Position numbers and translations under genes: made by a program. Below are positions 1 through 13,299 of a stretch of DNA of 64,000 bases, piece by piece. Under the pieces are notes generated by a model that saw nothing but the letters and a program-made list of their open reading frames with translations, had not been told where the DNA came from and made no database searches. This DNA comes from Glossina fuscipes. Lineage: Eukaryota > Arthropoda > Insecta > Diptera > Glossinidae. Position 1 is the stretch's first letter, and each line of letters opens with the position of its first letter. The stretch is taken from positions 5,399,813 to 5,463,812 of the forward strand of contig NW_023998415.1 of assembly GCF_014805625.2 (NCBI RefSeq), in the 5' to 3' direction.

Positions 1-1274
1 GAACACTATCATATTCTGAATCCGTCTATGTATATTTTTATAGCCGTCTGCGTATGGTGAACATTCTTCGGGATGCAAATTTTTTTAAAAACAATCCAAA
101 ATTTATCCTTGCAGGTTTGGTCTAAATAGGTCGTAGAACACTGAAAGTGTCGCTGTTTTCAAAGAGAAAAATAAATTTAATTCTTTGGCCAACAACAGAC
201 GCAATAATAACAAGTAAAAACATATATTGTTCCAACAAGGACCATAGGCGACTATTAATGTATCACTTAATACTGTTATTCATATAACGACCATTCAAAA
301 TAAGGCTTTATATGGGAATTGTCCGAAAAATTGGTCCGAGCCGAAACCACAGCATAGACAAGCGTACGTTCGAAAACATTTAATATACTTTTGTGTAGGG
401 TATAGTATCCGTACCAAAATGAACAGAATCGCCCACGCCCATGCCCACTTAATATTATAGAGTCTCATTTGATTTCATTTATTTGATTTGTTTTATTGAT
501 TTTATCTCTTTTTTTTTTTAAGATGAAGATCGTAGTTGTAGAGGATTTGGTCACGTTCGAATTTAATTCTGTCTGACTTGAAAGATGTTCTAATATTTGA
601 TGGTTGCTGGGGAAACGAAAAAACGCTATTGTGTAAGCGTTATACATAGCTATCAATATGCCTTGTTTATTATTATTATATTTTGCTTGGATAGTTACTT
701 ATTCATTGATTAAAAGTTCATAATATTTAAACATGACTTTCCATCATATACATTAAGCAAGGAAACATTTAAAATTTTATTTCTATCGAAGAGAAAATTA
801 TTATATATATCCTTTCAAAACTTTTAATTATGAAACGTTACGACGCATGAGGCTGTTAACAACTTTTCTATGTAATTATCTTAATTTTCCACTGTTGACA
901 AATTACGATAAACATTTGCAGTGGTAAACTTTTCCTATTTGTCTTAAACTCATATATTTTACTTATATATCATTCACAAAAGGCTTATAGAGTTATGTTC
1001 ACATGCAAATATATGTACATATATATATATATATGTGTATATATGTATAAATATATGTGCATATGCTTTGACACCTCTTTGTACAGATTATTAAAAAGTT
1101 TTATTTCACTTCACAAAGATTAATATTCAACAGTCAACAGTCAATTTTGCGCATACACGCATCATTCTGCTCTTTTAGGCTTGTAAGCAAATAATAATAA
1201 TATCGTCATCAGACATGCAGTTAAGCAAGATAGCATAGAACAGGAGATTGGTATTAAGTTCCTTATGAAGTGTA
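1..1274. other. AT-rich DNA without recognisable genes
   Basis: Besides the repeat copy at 209-407 and a TA/TG-rich patch near 1010-1065, nothing resembling an exon, RNA gene or mobile element was seen. Short open frames here have no protein-like composition. Confidence 0.6.
209..407 (+). repeat. Dispersed fly repeat, copy 1 (internally deleted)
   Basis: It starts AACAAGTAAAAACATATATTG, has the GTTATTCATATAACGACC and TTCAAAATAAGGCTTTATATGG block, then jumps to TTAATATACTTTTGTGTAGGGTATA. The central 'GGACAGACGGAC' block is missing. The order of blocks was set by comparing the copies in this window. Confidence 0.6.
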
Positions 1275-1680
1275 TTTTTTTTTTTTTTTTTTTTTTTTGT
1301 GAGGTGGAAGACCATCAAAAGGCGCCCTTTAGGGCAGTGCGAGACTTTAACCCGCTAAAAACCACCTCTCCTAATCCCTACGTTGTGGCACGACCGTTTA
1401 GGTATATCTTCACAGGGAGGGTAGCCGTTTAGGCACTACTTAAAAGCCTACGATGACGCTCTTCGTGTCTTTATTTACGCATAATGTTTGCGGCGAACAT
1501 TTCTAACGCCTTCCATATTTTCAGGTCGTGCAATATATTTGTCACGAGATTGTCGGGGAGAGGTAACACTCCAATGTCCGTCTGTAGTCTCTGTCGTTCG
1601 TTATGATATTTGGACAGATAAAGAAAACATGTTCAGCGCCTTCGATGCACTCGCAGAAACTACAGAATCGATCCTACTCT
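1275..1680 (-). mobile_element. 5'-truncated R1-clade non-LTR retrotransposon, 3' end
   Basis: On the minus strand there is a CxxC...EGAEHVFFICP motif (the C-terminal Cys/His finger of R1-like reverse transcriptases). After a frameshift come LPDNLVTNILHD and KIWKALEMFAANIMRK with a stop at 1471-1473. A 3'UTR of about 170 bases follows, then a 24-base poly-A tail, seen as T at 1275-1298. The left part of the element is missing. Its 5' edge abuts a TG/TA-rich tract at 1681-1712. The clade call rests on the 'DNLV' and 'AEH.FF.CP' signatures. Confidence 0.82.
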
Positions 1681-1712
1681 GTATATGTGTGTTTGTGTGT
1701 GTAGATGTGGGG

Positions 1713-4579
1713 GGTGAATTTCCTTTATTTTTTTATTTATTTATTTTTTTAATCTAAGTAATGCAGTTAATTTTGATAATAGTATTGAATAAAGTCATGA
1801 GTTTCTGTTACCTCCGTAATTCGTATAAATTTTAATTACTTTTTCTAAATCATTAAATATTTTAAAAATGGTAATAATAGTAATAATAATAGTAAAAGTA
1901 TTTTCCCATAATCCTAAAAAATTATGCATAGTTGGTTGCATTTATGTAAATTTTCACTATTACTTGTGGTCATATATATTTAATGCTTATAATATTGATG
2001 TTCAAATAAGTTAATTAAAAATTTATTTATTTTACATGCTTTGTTCTCTCTGATGTTATCAACGAACCAAACCCTCGCTTTTCATAATCATAACTAATTA
2101 TTGCTCTATTTTGCGATATTTAACAGAATATGTTTTCATATCATTTGTTGTAAAAACAGACAAATTACATTTTACCCTTATGTACGACATCTACCAGCGA
2201 TTAAATATATTAATTTTATCATTCTTTTTGTCATTAAATCAAAATAAAATATTGCGTATAACTCCGATTTCCTCGGTACAGGCATTTTTGCAATTTACAT
2301 TTATATTTCTCATTCAACATTTTTTTTTGAACAGATACGTACGTACGCACAAAGAGAAGAATGCGACGACATTGCTTGAAGAGCTTATGTTGATGAAAAC
2401 AACATCAGATAAGTTGTAGTGAATTTAACATAGGCTCGACAGGTTTTACACAAGTGTGCACAGATTTTACGAAATGTTCAGCTAATGTTATTGATTATAT
2501 TTTCTCTCCACTCTCTCCCTTTCATTCACCCAATTTCTCTCAGTCGCTTAAGCTGTTTCCAGCTCTTCCTTACTTGACACAAAATTTTTATTTTGTTTAC
2601 TTATTAGATTATTAACTGCAGTTCAACAGGGCGTGTGATTAATTGAAGAGGGAAAATGCAAAGAGAAAGATAAGAAAATATTTACATATAATATGTGAGT
2701 GATATGACGATTATAATACGCAGTGTGGTCACCTGGAAACTTTCATTTTAGATTTAATGTATAACTAACTAACGTAGTTGAAGACAATGGATATAATGAG
2801 TGACTTAGTGCATATTATAGTTGGAAATTTTACAAAATTGCGTATATGTATATATGATATACATAATTAGTTATCGTTCTATTTACATTAGATGATCGAA
2901 AAATTATTGAGAATTAAATAAATTAAATGAATGTTATTAATATTGATTGCTTAAAGGCTCCACGCTTCTCTCTTTCATGCACTTTTCCCCTTCCAATCCA
3001 GATGAAATACAAAAGCATAAAATTCTCCTTTCCGGTAGTTTTTTCACATCTTGTGAATATTTAATAAAGCGAATCTCTTGTATTTTCTAGCTATTGTTTG
3101 CTTACACATATGCAATTTTATGGGTGTTAAGCTAAGCTCTTATTTATGCTCTGGAGTATGTATGCATATTAATATTACAGATTACATAAAAGCTTCTAAA
3201 GACATTTGATGCGTCTAAGAATTTATGTTTATTACTCTTTACTGAAATTATATGGTCACTAATGCTATCACATATTTACCGTCACTCACGTCTATTAGAA
3301 TATTTTCCTATTGAAAAAGTACTGGGAATTCTCAAAAGGATAAAAATCCCTTGCAGTCATTCTTTCTAAAAGTAGTGTAGCTTTTGAATTTGAGTAAAAC
3401 TCTAAGCTATGTCCTTGAATTAAATCGCACCTGAACCCTTTTTTCCTTTTTCTTCCCTTCTCTTTTCGTAATTTTTTTAGAAGAAGCACTGCCAACGAAC
3501 TGATAATTCTCTTTAAATTTTGTTCGTCAGAATTCGGAAATCACTTTGAAAATTTGAAAGGATTCTGTCAAACTGGTGTTTCATCAAAGACGAAATCAAA
3601 GCTCCTCCATGGACCAATTGAAAAATGCTTTCGTTCGATCTGTCCAATAGTTACAGTTAAATAGGAAATACCAATAGATAATAATAATAGAAAAGTATTA
3701 ATTTACTGAACAACGCGAATATGAATACATCGCATTATCACTGAGTTTGAAAGCGATTTGTAATTCTGGTCAGGTCAAAACTGAATAAAAATGGAGCATC
3801 ATATTGACTGCTCGATTTGATTTTCGCAATGTCTTAATATCAGAGTTCCTCTTGATAGGTTAATCAGCAAATAAAACATAAGTTTGGTTTTGTGAAGCAT
3901 TGCTCTCCTAAAATGATCGGATTTCTTCATCATTTACTTACCAGTTCAGTGCTGCAAAGAATGTTTTCCTGTCAGGATTCCCATTAATGTCATCGACCAA
4001 ACAATTATGGCTATGTGAGAAACTGCTATAAATAAAGCAAAGAATGCTCAAACAATTTGAAAAAAGTAAATAACAAAAGTCATGATGCAAGGGCATAAGC
4101 AAGCATAGATAGTTTTGAGTTCATTTTATTAGTTCGGTAAAATTAAAAATTCTAAAAGCATTTCATCAGTGAACAGTACACTAGAGCGAAAATAAGGGAA
4201 TACTATCAATATTTCCTTATTATTAAATTGGAATTTTTTGTCTCTTGTCAACGTTGCTGAGAACCGTGCACAAGCATATTTAACTTGATCTATAACCATC
4301 AAATAAGGAAAATATTATTTGTATACATATGCAATGTTAACAATGTTCTATTTTAAATTTTACGACTCTAAGCTTTCCAACAACAGACGACATTTAGACA
4401 AAAAATAAGGAAGGAAAGATAAGGCAATAAACGCGGATGATTAACGATATGATTTTACTTACATCTTAGGCTAATCTAGAATATACATTTTATTAGATTT
4501 CTAGTGCGCATCTGTACACGATGTAGATGGAAAGAGTAATCTGTTTATTAGCTTCTGGCAAAAAAAAAAAAAGCCGTGA
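1713..4579. other. AT-rich stretch, no supported gene
   Basis: Both strands were read; open frames near 2111-2419 and 3295-3495 are Phe/Leu- or Lys-rich, with no family resemblance. A segment at 4480-4520 (CATTTTATTAGATTTCTAG) recurs at about 29206-29225, so it is probably an extra block of the dispersed repeat. Confidence 0.5.
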
Positions 4580-4836
4580 CCATTTCCATCATCCTCGGCG
4601 TGCCAAATTTTATCAAAATATCTCAAAAACTGAGATCTGTAGCATAACCATAAGAAAGCAAGACGGACACACTGACAGACCGACAGGGGGACAAATGAAC
4701 AGATTGACAGGCGGACAGACGTACAGACAGTCTTAGGTATCGTAAAAGCTGAGTCTGCCCCAAGTTCTTTTGTGGCGTTGTATACATTCGCATAAACTTA
4801 ATATTCTCTGCTACTACAAGTGGTGTAGAATATAAC
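4580..4836 (+). repeat. Dispersed fly repeat, copy 2
   Basis: It has CCAAATTTTATCAAAATATC followed by TCAAAAACTG, an expanded run of GACAGAC-like units (4660-4735), ACATTCGCATAAACTTAATAT and the terminal GTGGTGTAGAATATAA. It has more tandem GACAG units than the other copies. Confidence 0.7.
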
Positions 4837-5348
4837 GCAAAAAAAAAAAAAAAACGAGAAACAAAATATGAAATGTGAAACATGTAATGAAATAAAATGA
4901 TAACTTTATTTCAATTGCAAAAAAAGTTTACTTGAAATTGAAGAATATTGTAGATGAATAGTTTTCTTTTTTTGATAAGTAAATTGCAAACAAGTTTCGA
5001 AATTATCAAAACGAAATGCGAACCTTTAGATTTTGCAAAAACAAAAGAATATGATTTTCATTTATGATTTCGAAAGGATCTCTTAACCTAATACGAGATG
5101 AAGTTGTTCTTTAACAAAGACTTTTTGCGGCAGGTCTTTAAAAAAGCATTTCTAGCGATGTGCAGTATTTAGGGTAAAGAACAAATTTTAACTCACCACT
5201 TGAGATCTTCGAAAAATGTTAACTATATTATAAACGCAGTAGCAATTGATCGACTTGCGCTTGGACAATCGAAGATAGTTCAAACTAGGATAATATTAAT
5301 AATAAAGTATGAGCTGCATGTCTGTAGAGTTATATCAGAAAGAGTGAA

Positions 5349-6023
5349 TTTTTTTTTTTTTTTTTACACGTAGGCATAGAGAAGACTTTTTGCTGTGACT
5401 TATATTGAAAGTCAATCGCTTGCTTTTTCCTTTTTTCAAGTTTTCTTAAAAATGTCTTCCCAAAAACTTCTTCTAGTACTACGAGGAGAAAGAGAAAAAT
5501 TTATGCTAAAGAATGTATAGCAAGCTTCAAGCAAATAACAATGACTCCAAACAGTCTTAGCTCAAGTGTTAATCGATTCGCGTGTATGTATGCAATATGT
5601 CGCTGTATCTGAGAATGCAAGCGTAAACTGTTCCAATAGCGACCCATTGTCATAACAAAAGCCCTTTCAGAGACTGGCTTATGGATTGTAAATTTGAGGA
5701 TTTCATAGGAAATGCAAGAATCTGATTTTGTCAACTAGCAGAGAAGGAAAGCTCTCTCTTACCCTATTATGAAATGTCATTAAACTGCGAAATTTAACAT
5801 AGCAACTAATGGTACACTTAAGAAAGCTTTGAACAAAAGTTGAGATTAGATTCCTACGCTTGACGTAATGCATAAACTTAACAATCATTGTTGCTACACT
5901 TTGCAATCTATTCACAATGATTTCAGCAGAGGAAGATGATATAACCTCTAGGGAACATAAAATATATGGCATAAGAAGAGCATGAGCCAGTTTCTCTCCA
6001 ATGCGGTGATGAGGTAAATACAT
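5349..6023 (-). mobile_element. Non-LTR retrotransposon 3' fragment (CR1/Jockey-like reverse transcriptase)
   Basis: On the minus strand, 6023 to 5703 encodes IGEKLAHALLMPYILCSLEV and further sequence with VKRRNLIS and CYVKFRSL, the thumb region after the RT active site. A frame change leads to the overlapping 5734-5501 segment with SERAFVMTMGRYWNSL, the '(A)R.WNSLP' ending common in CR1/Jockey-type elements. A 17-base poly-A tail (T at 5349-5365) closes the element after a 3'UTR of about 135 bases. Decayed sequence of the same element may continue to about 6250. Confidence 0.75.
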
Positions 6024-6250
6024 ATTGTGATAGCATTTTTAACTATTATAGTTTGTGGGGACTTTTTTAGGCATCTTCATGGTTAAAAATTTTTTTGGTT
6101 TTATTGGCAAATTACCTTTTATTTGGAAAAATGATGGTCAGATAACATAGCACGAAATTCTATGCTTGCGTAAATCAAGCCGAGCTCTAAGAAATAAATA
6201 ATATTTGTAGACTGTTATTCTTTTAGGCGAAGCCATGGCAGTGCTATGAT

Positions 6251-8599
6251 CAAATTTTTGCAGTAAATGAATAGAAAGATGTTCATGCGAAAATATCAAA
6301 TGTGTGTTTTTGTTAGCATAAGACCAAGTTTTAGTCGATGCGCTTTCAATGCGATCATGTGGTTGCGTAAGGGAAACTTTACCTTCATATTACACTGACG
6401 TATGTACATACAATTTTTATTTGTAATGGTTTGGCGGCGAATATTTAATGCTTATCGCGGAGAGAATAGTTAGATTTTTCTTTTTTTTTTCCGGTTTTAT
6501 CACTGATAATATTTACCTTAAAGAGTTGCACTAACTTTAACAATTTTATACGGATTTTTTCTGTTTTACTTTATTTCTTTTTCTATGTCTTTTCAAAACA
6601 CTCATACATAATTGATTTGAACTGGAACGCAAGTACCGTAAGCATGAAACTGTATTATTATAGGTGTGTATGTGCGAACACGAGCTTAGCAATTTCTCTT
6701 TACTTCTTTCCATTTCTATACAAATCAACGGAGATATGTCAAGTTTATTAGATGAGTAGATATGTTATATACATTCGTATTCAAGGCGACAAAATCGCTA
6801 CTTAGATGAACTAAATCATATGATCACGAATTGAGTTTTACCATTCGTTTGCCTATAAATCTGATATGCAATCTTGAATATTCTTCGGTTTTCTCAGTTT
6901 TATTAGCTCAAAAAAAAAAAAAAAAAAAAAAACCATCCGATAAATCGGTTCGTACGTTTTTTTCATAACATTCCAAAATATCGGAAAGTCCGTTGGTTCT
7001 TTTCAATTAAATTTTATCTAATCTTAAATATAATATATCGCTTATTTTTGTACGAGCAGTGGTTGTGGTAGCATAGAGTCCTTTCTCTTTCATAGCATGT
7101 TACGTTTACCATAGTTTCATATATACATATGTATATACATTTTATGTCCCTCGATTTTGTAATATATTCATGCCAAAAGGAAGCAAGTGATGGGTTCGTC
7201 TTAGATCGACCGTTTGTTTTCATTCTTGTTCTTTTTATTTTGTATACTTTTTTCTTTTTTTTTTTTTGTTACATAAAAAGAAAAAAAGAAGAGTATGTAA
7301 CAGTATTAAAGCAAGAAGAGGAAAACCTTCAGATAGGGTCGCAGTTAAGAAAACTATTGAGTGCAGGGGAAGGGAAGGAGTCAGAATTCTAAAGAAGTAT
7401 GAAACAAAACAATTCCATCATTAAACACGTGACTCAAATATTTATGAAATGTTTTTATTTAAACGTTAGAATCTTGTTTAAATTATATGAGCGAAAAAGC
7501 AAAACCTATCCAATAAAATTCAGACTCGAATTGTAAAACACTTACTATATATATTGCGTATAATAAATTATATTCATAACTATCACACCTTAAACTAACA
7601 ATATATCTATTTATTTAAACTTTATACATATATATCTATGCTACGCTATGTTATGCTATGCTATACTTTGCTTATACATTCAATATTGCTTTTGTTTGTT
7701 GCAGTGAACTTTTTACTTCATAATAATTCATAAAACATATAACTATGATGTGAAGAGGATGAGAAAGGGAGAGATAGCGTGATAGCGGAGAGGAATGAGG
7801 CAGAAATATGCATCAACACTAGAGTCTATTAGAAGTCAATTTTAATCCTTTGTAAAGGAAATGAAATCAATTATCTTGAATAATATGATTCTTTAGCAAC
7901 CACAGCAAGTTTCTAAGAAATCAAACTCGGCTAATCTGCTGAATGAATGAAAAACTATGCTTGCGATTGTGTTAAATAGCCCCAAAGATTTTGCAATGTT
8001 TAAATAATTGAAAAATGTTGTAAAATTATTATTGAGTTACTTCTACCAAACTGCAATTTTATTCGATTTCCTTTTACATTGGCCTTGTCGTAGTTAGTTA
8101 GCTTTACCGCATGAAAGAATCATCGATAATAAGATCGCAAAGGAAAACCTTATCACATTAAGAGGAGAATACTTAGTAACCATAAACGTCACTGTAGCGT
8201 TGCCTTATCATTTGAGGCAGAAGCAAATATATATCAGAAATGCATAAAAACACTCTGCTCACCGCACCAGCACAACCTTTACCCAGATGAAATTTTATCT
8301 TCTCAAGATTCATTTTCGAACGCTTTCTCACTTATCATTTGGTATTAATTAAAGGTTTTCTTTCGCTTCACCGTTTTTTGAAGTATTTTCACGAGATACA
8401 TTCCTTATTGTGAGGTATATTTATGTGTGTATGTGGAAATACATTCATTTTGTCAAAGCGTGTGCAATTTTCAGTACGGAGCTTAAGAGACCCTAATAGG
8501 TATATATATATACATATTCTTGATCGTTGCATAAAGTTCTGAATGGAGCTAGACGTGATAAAGAAGAGAGGATTTAGGAAAGGGAGAAGTGTTTGTGAA
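6251..8599. other. AT-rich stretch, no supported gene
   Basis: It contains poly-A at 6910-6930, a repeated GCTATGCTATG-like patch near 7638-7662, and TA-rich DNA. No exon or mobile-element motif was recognised. Confidence 0.5.
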
Positions 8600-8765
8600 C
8601 GTTCCACTGGAAAATGAAGACATCAGGTACGGCGGGCGAGATCATCGCTGGTGGACTGTCCCAAAGGCGCGGGCAATACCGTTAAAGGACGGAAAGTCTC
8701 GGCAGTGTATTGTGCGCTATGCAGGTAACTCCAGCTCGAATGGCTGAGAACTCTGAAAGAGTGGT
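8600..8765 (+). other. Locally GC-rich segment with a short open stretch, unidentified
   Basis: This is markedly richer in G and C than its surroundings. On the plus strand a frame of about 50 codons is open (including RYGGRDHRWW and KARAIPLKDGKSRQC) up to a stop near 8744. It lies about 400 bases left of the copia relic and may be mobile-element debris; I do not recognise it. Confidence 0.3.
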
Positions 8766-9159
8766 GTAGCCTTGCGAAAGGACTTAGTTGGTGGAAAAGT
8801 AGCTGTGTTTTCTTTAGAGCACTTCTCCTGCATTAATTGAAGATTACTGAAGATTCATTATTATCTGAGGATGCTATTAAAAGTAATAGCAATAGTAAAA
8901 CAATTCTACACAAATTCATCGCGCAATTGTTAGATAACAATATGGAACATCGAAGATAAGCCTATGATATATGTATATATATATATATGTAACTTGTTTG
9001 TATTCCGCAACAAGGAAAGTTATTTAAAAAAATTCTATTTAGTAGGAAAAAAGCAGTACTTCCAACGCGTTGGACAAGATTTTGCTAATAATTATTTCAT
9101 GCCAGTAAGCGCCACCGCTGCAAAGTTAACGATCGAATTTTAAAGTTCACTAAGTGCAC

Positions 9160-10112
9160 TTAGTTACAGCGTATGCAGATGGTGATCTACAAATAAATGT
9201 GTAGAAGAATATAATTTCCCATTAAGCAAGGCTCTTGGAGAAACTACTCTATGATCAAAAAGTGAGCCTTGCAGCACTAAAATCCCAAAAAGTGCGCAAC
9301 ACTACATGAAAATGTTGTATAAGATACGAAAGCGTGAAAAGGAATCCATCTTTGAATTGTTTAAAGTCTGGCAAGATTTACGGCAGTCGAGATTAGGGTA
9401 GTTCCAGAAATCGACGACAAAGTAATTACAATTTAGGCTAGATCGAAACAAGATTTATTTTTTTTGAATAAGAAAAAGGAAATACGAGATTCATACTGAC
9501 GGCAAATGTTAGTTTCTAATACCTTCGAATGGATACATAAGTTAAAGGACACAGTAAAACGTTCTAAGATGGAAGATGCTATAGTAAATGTAATGGAAGT
9601 TAACTGTCGACACAATAACAATGCAGAACATTGGAAACCCGCTAAACAACTGTTACGTTACCTTAAGTAAACTTTCAATTACGATTTATTCTACATAAAG
9701 AGGAATCGTTATTTATATAAGGCGCGGGTGATGCTAAATGAACGATCAAATAACTGATAGGCGATCATATTTCGGTCTCGCGCCTGTATTGCTGCTGATG
9801 CAGCTGTTAGTTGGGAAGCAAAATAGCAACGAACAATTCTCCTCTTTAGCACTACCTCTGAATGTTAAGCGATGTTAGAAGCTATGGAAGGATCAACATA
9901 TTTGCTTGGTATGTTAAATGAAAGTGGAGTGGATTGCGATACCGTAAAGGTAAGTAATGATAGCTAGCAAAAGTGTATAGAAAACTTGACGCATGTACGA
10001 GATATGATTCACAAACTTCATGCGTGAAAAATATCGAAATTGAGAGATGGATTATGTAGCATCAAGAACTATGTCAACCGATGTACTTATGAAGGCATTA
10101 AACATTTATAAA
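9160..10112 (+). mobile_element. Decayed Ty1/copia retrotransposon, RT to RNase H region
   Basis: Scattered over three frames with many stops are copia landmarks in the right order: TAYADGDL (like KTAFLNGDL), a stretch like KALYGLKQ near 9225, EIDDKVIT near 9402 (like YVDDLVIT), then HWKPAKQLLRYLK (9630-9668), AVSWEAK (9805-9825) and MDYVASRTMSTDVLMKAL (about 10042-10098), the usual end of RNase H. No LTR was recognised at either side. It is long dead. Confidence 0.78.
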
Positions 10113-10145
10113 CACTAATAATGTAAACGGATGGCTGTTAGATGC

Positions 10146-10470
10146 CTATACCCTTTATTACTTGTGGTACAGGGTACATTAGCTTAGTGCGGTCGTATGT
10201 AACACGCAAAAGGCCTCAACCTTTTATTATATCGATCGATCTAGCATCATTATCTTAGTTGATCTAAGGCTGTCTGGCCACCTGTCCGCCTGACGTCTGT
10301 CCATGTCAATTGCGTTCAAGCTACAGACCGCAATTTTTGAAAGATTTTGATAAAATTTGGTACACAGATATACCTTGGTCCAAGGACGAACACTATTGAA
10401 TATGGTTTGGATCGAATCATACTTTTCACGCACTTCCCATATGACACCTTATTTTGAAAGCTCGTTCTAT
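10146..10470 (-). repeat. Dispersed fly repeat, copy 3
   Basis: Reading the minus strand: CTTTCAAAATAAGGTGTCATAT, ATCCAAACCATATTCAATAG, CGTCCTTGGACCAAGGTATA, CCAAATTTTATCAAAATC, a GACAGACG block and GATCGATCGATATAATAA, ending near the ...TTACTTGTGGTACAGGG tail. It is among the better preserved copies. Confidence 0.75.
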
Positions 10471-10492
10471 TAATAATTGCTAGGTGTAGGCG

Positions 10493-13266
10493 GTGATGAT
10501 GGGGGCGTGTTTTTTTTTACTTTTTTTTTCATTATAAAATTTTTGTTATTATTATTATTGCTATTACTTTTTTTCGATACAGTTTCTCAAGGCAAGTTTC
10601 GCTGTTTAACTTACCTAAAAGCCTACAGATTAGGATCGTATGAAAGTATACTGCAAGAGAATGTTTTATTAACCCGATAAAATCTTGGCTAATCTGTGCT
10701 ACGGCAAAGAAAGTCCCTTGTTTTTCTTCTACACAACAAAAACACCTATCTACATATATGTATATATATATGTTAGCCTCGCCTTAATACGCATTATTTT
10801 GTTATTTCGTTTGCTTATATGTGTAGGTGTTTTTTTTTTTAATTCTTAATGACTAAATCTTTACATTCTTTTTTTAGAAATGCATTACTTTGTTATATAG
10901 ATTTATATATATGTTTACTTTTTGCTAAATAGGTTTTCATCTTTGTCCTTAGGTAGACATTCACTGATCCACTTCACTACTTTTCATTGATAAACATTCT
11001 ACATATGTCTGTACACTCACATAGATATTTGTTATTCTTATGATGGATCAAAAAACTCGCACACAAATACTCACCAATTTATTGTAAATACACGTAGTAC
11101 GTATAATCAGAAATGATCCATACATAACCATAAGACAACTAATAAGGGAACATAGTCATAATGCACATATCGTAACCGTACAGTGATGGCGATAGCAGCT
11201 AAAAAATCGCGATGCACAACACAGAATTTTTGCTTAATGCTGCCACAGTCAAGGAAGCAAGTTCGTTGCATTAACAGAACGGAAAATGATTCAACGATAC
11301 GAATGACGTCGCTTAGTTATTGTCCTCGAATAGGTAAAAGGACTGTTGGTTATTTTAGCCAATGCAATTAGCACTATACGGATGAGGGTTCGCTGCTATC
11401 GTTGAATAACTGTTAGGCCTAGATGGCATCAAGTGGTTGGCCGGCTGAGGCTGCTCTTTCGACCGCACGGATAGAGAATAGTTGACTTAGCTTTATCTCT
11501 ACCCCTTAATAAGTCAGTATATCTCTGAACATTTAGGTATAATAATAAAGTCAACCGAATAGAGACATGTGGATCGCTGACCGGTTCCATTAGTTTATCG
11601 TCGTGACATGAGACGGTTGTTCTCAGAACCGTGAAACATGAAGCGTGCAATCAGAATTAGAAATTTGAAAGGCGAAAACTTAAAGGATATCAAGAGAAAT
11701 AGTTCGGGATTTTATCACATCATTGCGCTGATTTTTCAACCTTATCGCTGAAAATAATAATCATATTTCGTAATGTTATAACAAATATTTCTAAAGCAAA
11801 TAAAAATATTTGGCGAAAGAAAAACAAAGTTGCAAGCATTTTTAATTGGAAAATCTTGAATTATGATGCTGTACAATGCTGTGCAGATAGTAAAAACGTA
11901 AAGAAACCGTTCATGATCGGGATAACGAATCTATGTTTGTGTCTTATCATTATGAGACGTGCATATAATTCAACGGAGAGATACGCTAAACAATTTACTC
12001 TCGGAATTTTCCATCGTTGTAGAACTCCATCGCTTTGTCAACGTTCTGTGATAGATAGATATCGGAGTTTTACACTCGAAAAAACACAATTTTGTATAGA
12101 CTAATACTCAGCTGTTGTTTCCATTTACTTTGTTTTTTTCTGTTACTTTCTGTCACTCAAGCGCCCCGTTAACTGCTCTAACTAATATCGAAAATGGGAA
12201 AGGTAAGCAGTGTTAAAAAATAGTCTTTAGATGAGTTTCGAACAGTGATGACATTGATAATGTTTAAAAATAATACGACGAAAAATTTAAATAAATAGGG
12301 TTTTGGCGGTAAAAGTTGAACCCCAAACGTTTATACATATTACCGGTTAGCACAAAATATCTTTGTTAGAAGGCAAACAAAACTAAACGAAAAATCATAT
12401 AAATAATGAAATGTAAACAATGCCGCCTTCTATGAAAGCCATTGAGAGAAATAGAGAGACGTAGAAACAGAGGAATATGGGAATCAGACCAACAAAGCTT
12501 TTAAAAATATGCAAAAAAAAAAAGCTCTAAAGCATTTGTCGTCGAGCAATTTGGTATAAAATGCGTAGTAATAATAAAACATGATTTAGTTGCGTTTGAA
12601 CGCGTTATTCAAAACATTGAAAATTAAGAAATATTACCACTTGATCGGATACATTAACACTATAAAAATTTAAATAAAAAAAAACAAAAATACAATCTTA
12701 AGTAGGTGTTCAGGTGTTAAGCAAATATTAGTTCCTAAATAAGTGCATATGTTTTTATTTATATAAAAAAAATATGAAATGAAATAAATGCATGAACAAA
12801 TTATTATTTCAAAAGGAAAATAAAACTAACTAATCAAGTGAGAAAGATATAAAAAGAAAAATACATTTTATCAATTTAAAAAAAAAAAAAAAAAAAAAAA
12901 AGAGAAGAGATAACGAACAAATTTCGTAGTATAAACTACAGACACTTGTGGATATTATAGCTGTCAGCTTAATATTTAATACTCATGTAAGCATAGTTTT
13001 TGCGCTCGCTTTGGTCACTTTAATTGCAAAGGGAAAACTGTAAAACTCAATAGCATTTCCTGTTTCCGGTTAGTTTTAAGTTTTTACTGCCTTCACTTAT
13101 CATAAATATATTTTTACAAATCGTTGATTACTTACTCAACTGTTTAGACCGTGAGTGAAACTCTCGATATATTTTTGTAATTGATGAAAGAAATTCAATA
13201 AAAATAAAGACTATTCAACTATTATGCAGCCAATTTATTCATTTATAAAATTGTTATAATAATAAT

Positions 13267-13299
<33 letters not shown>

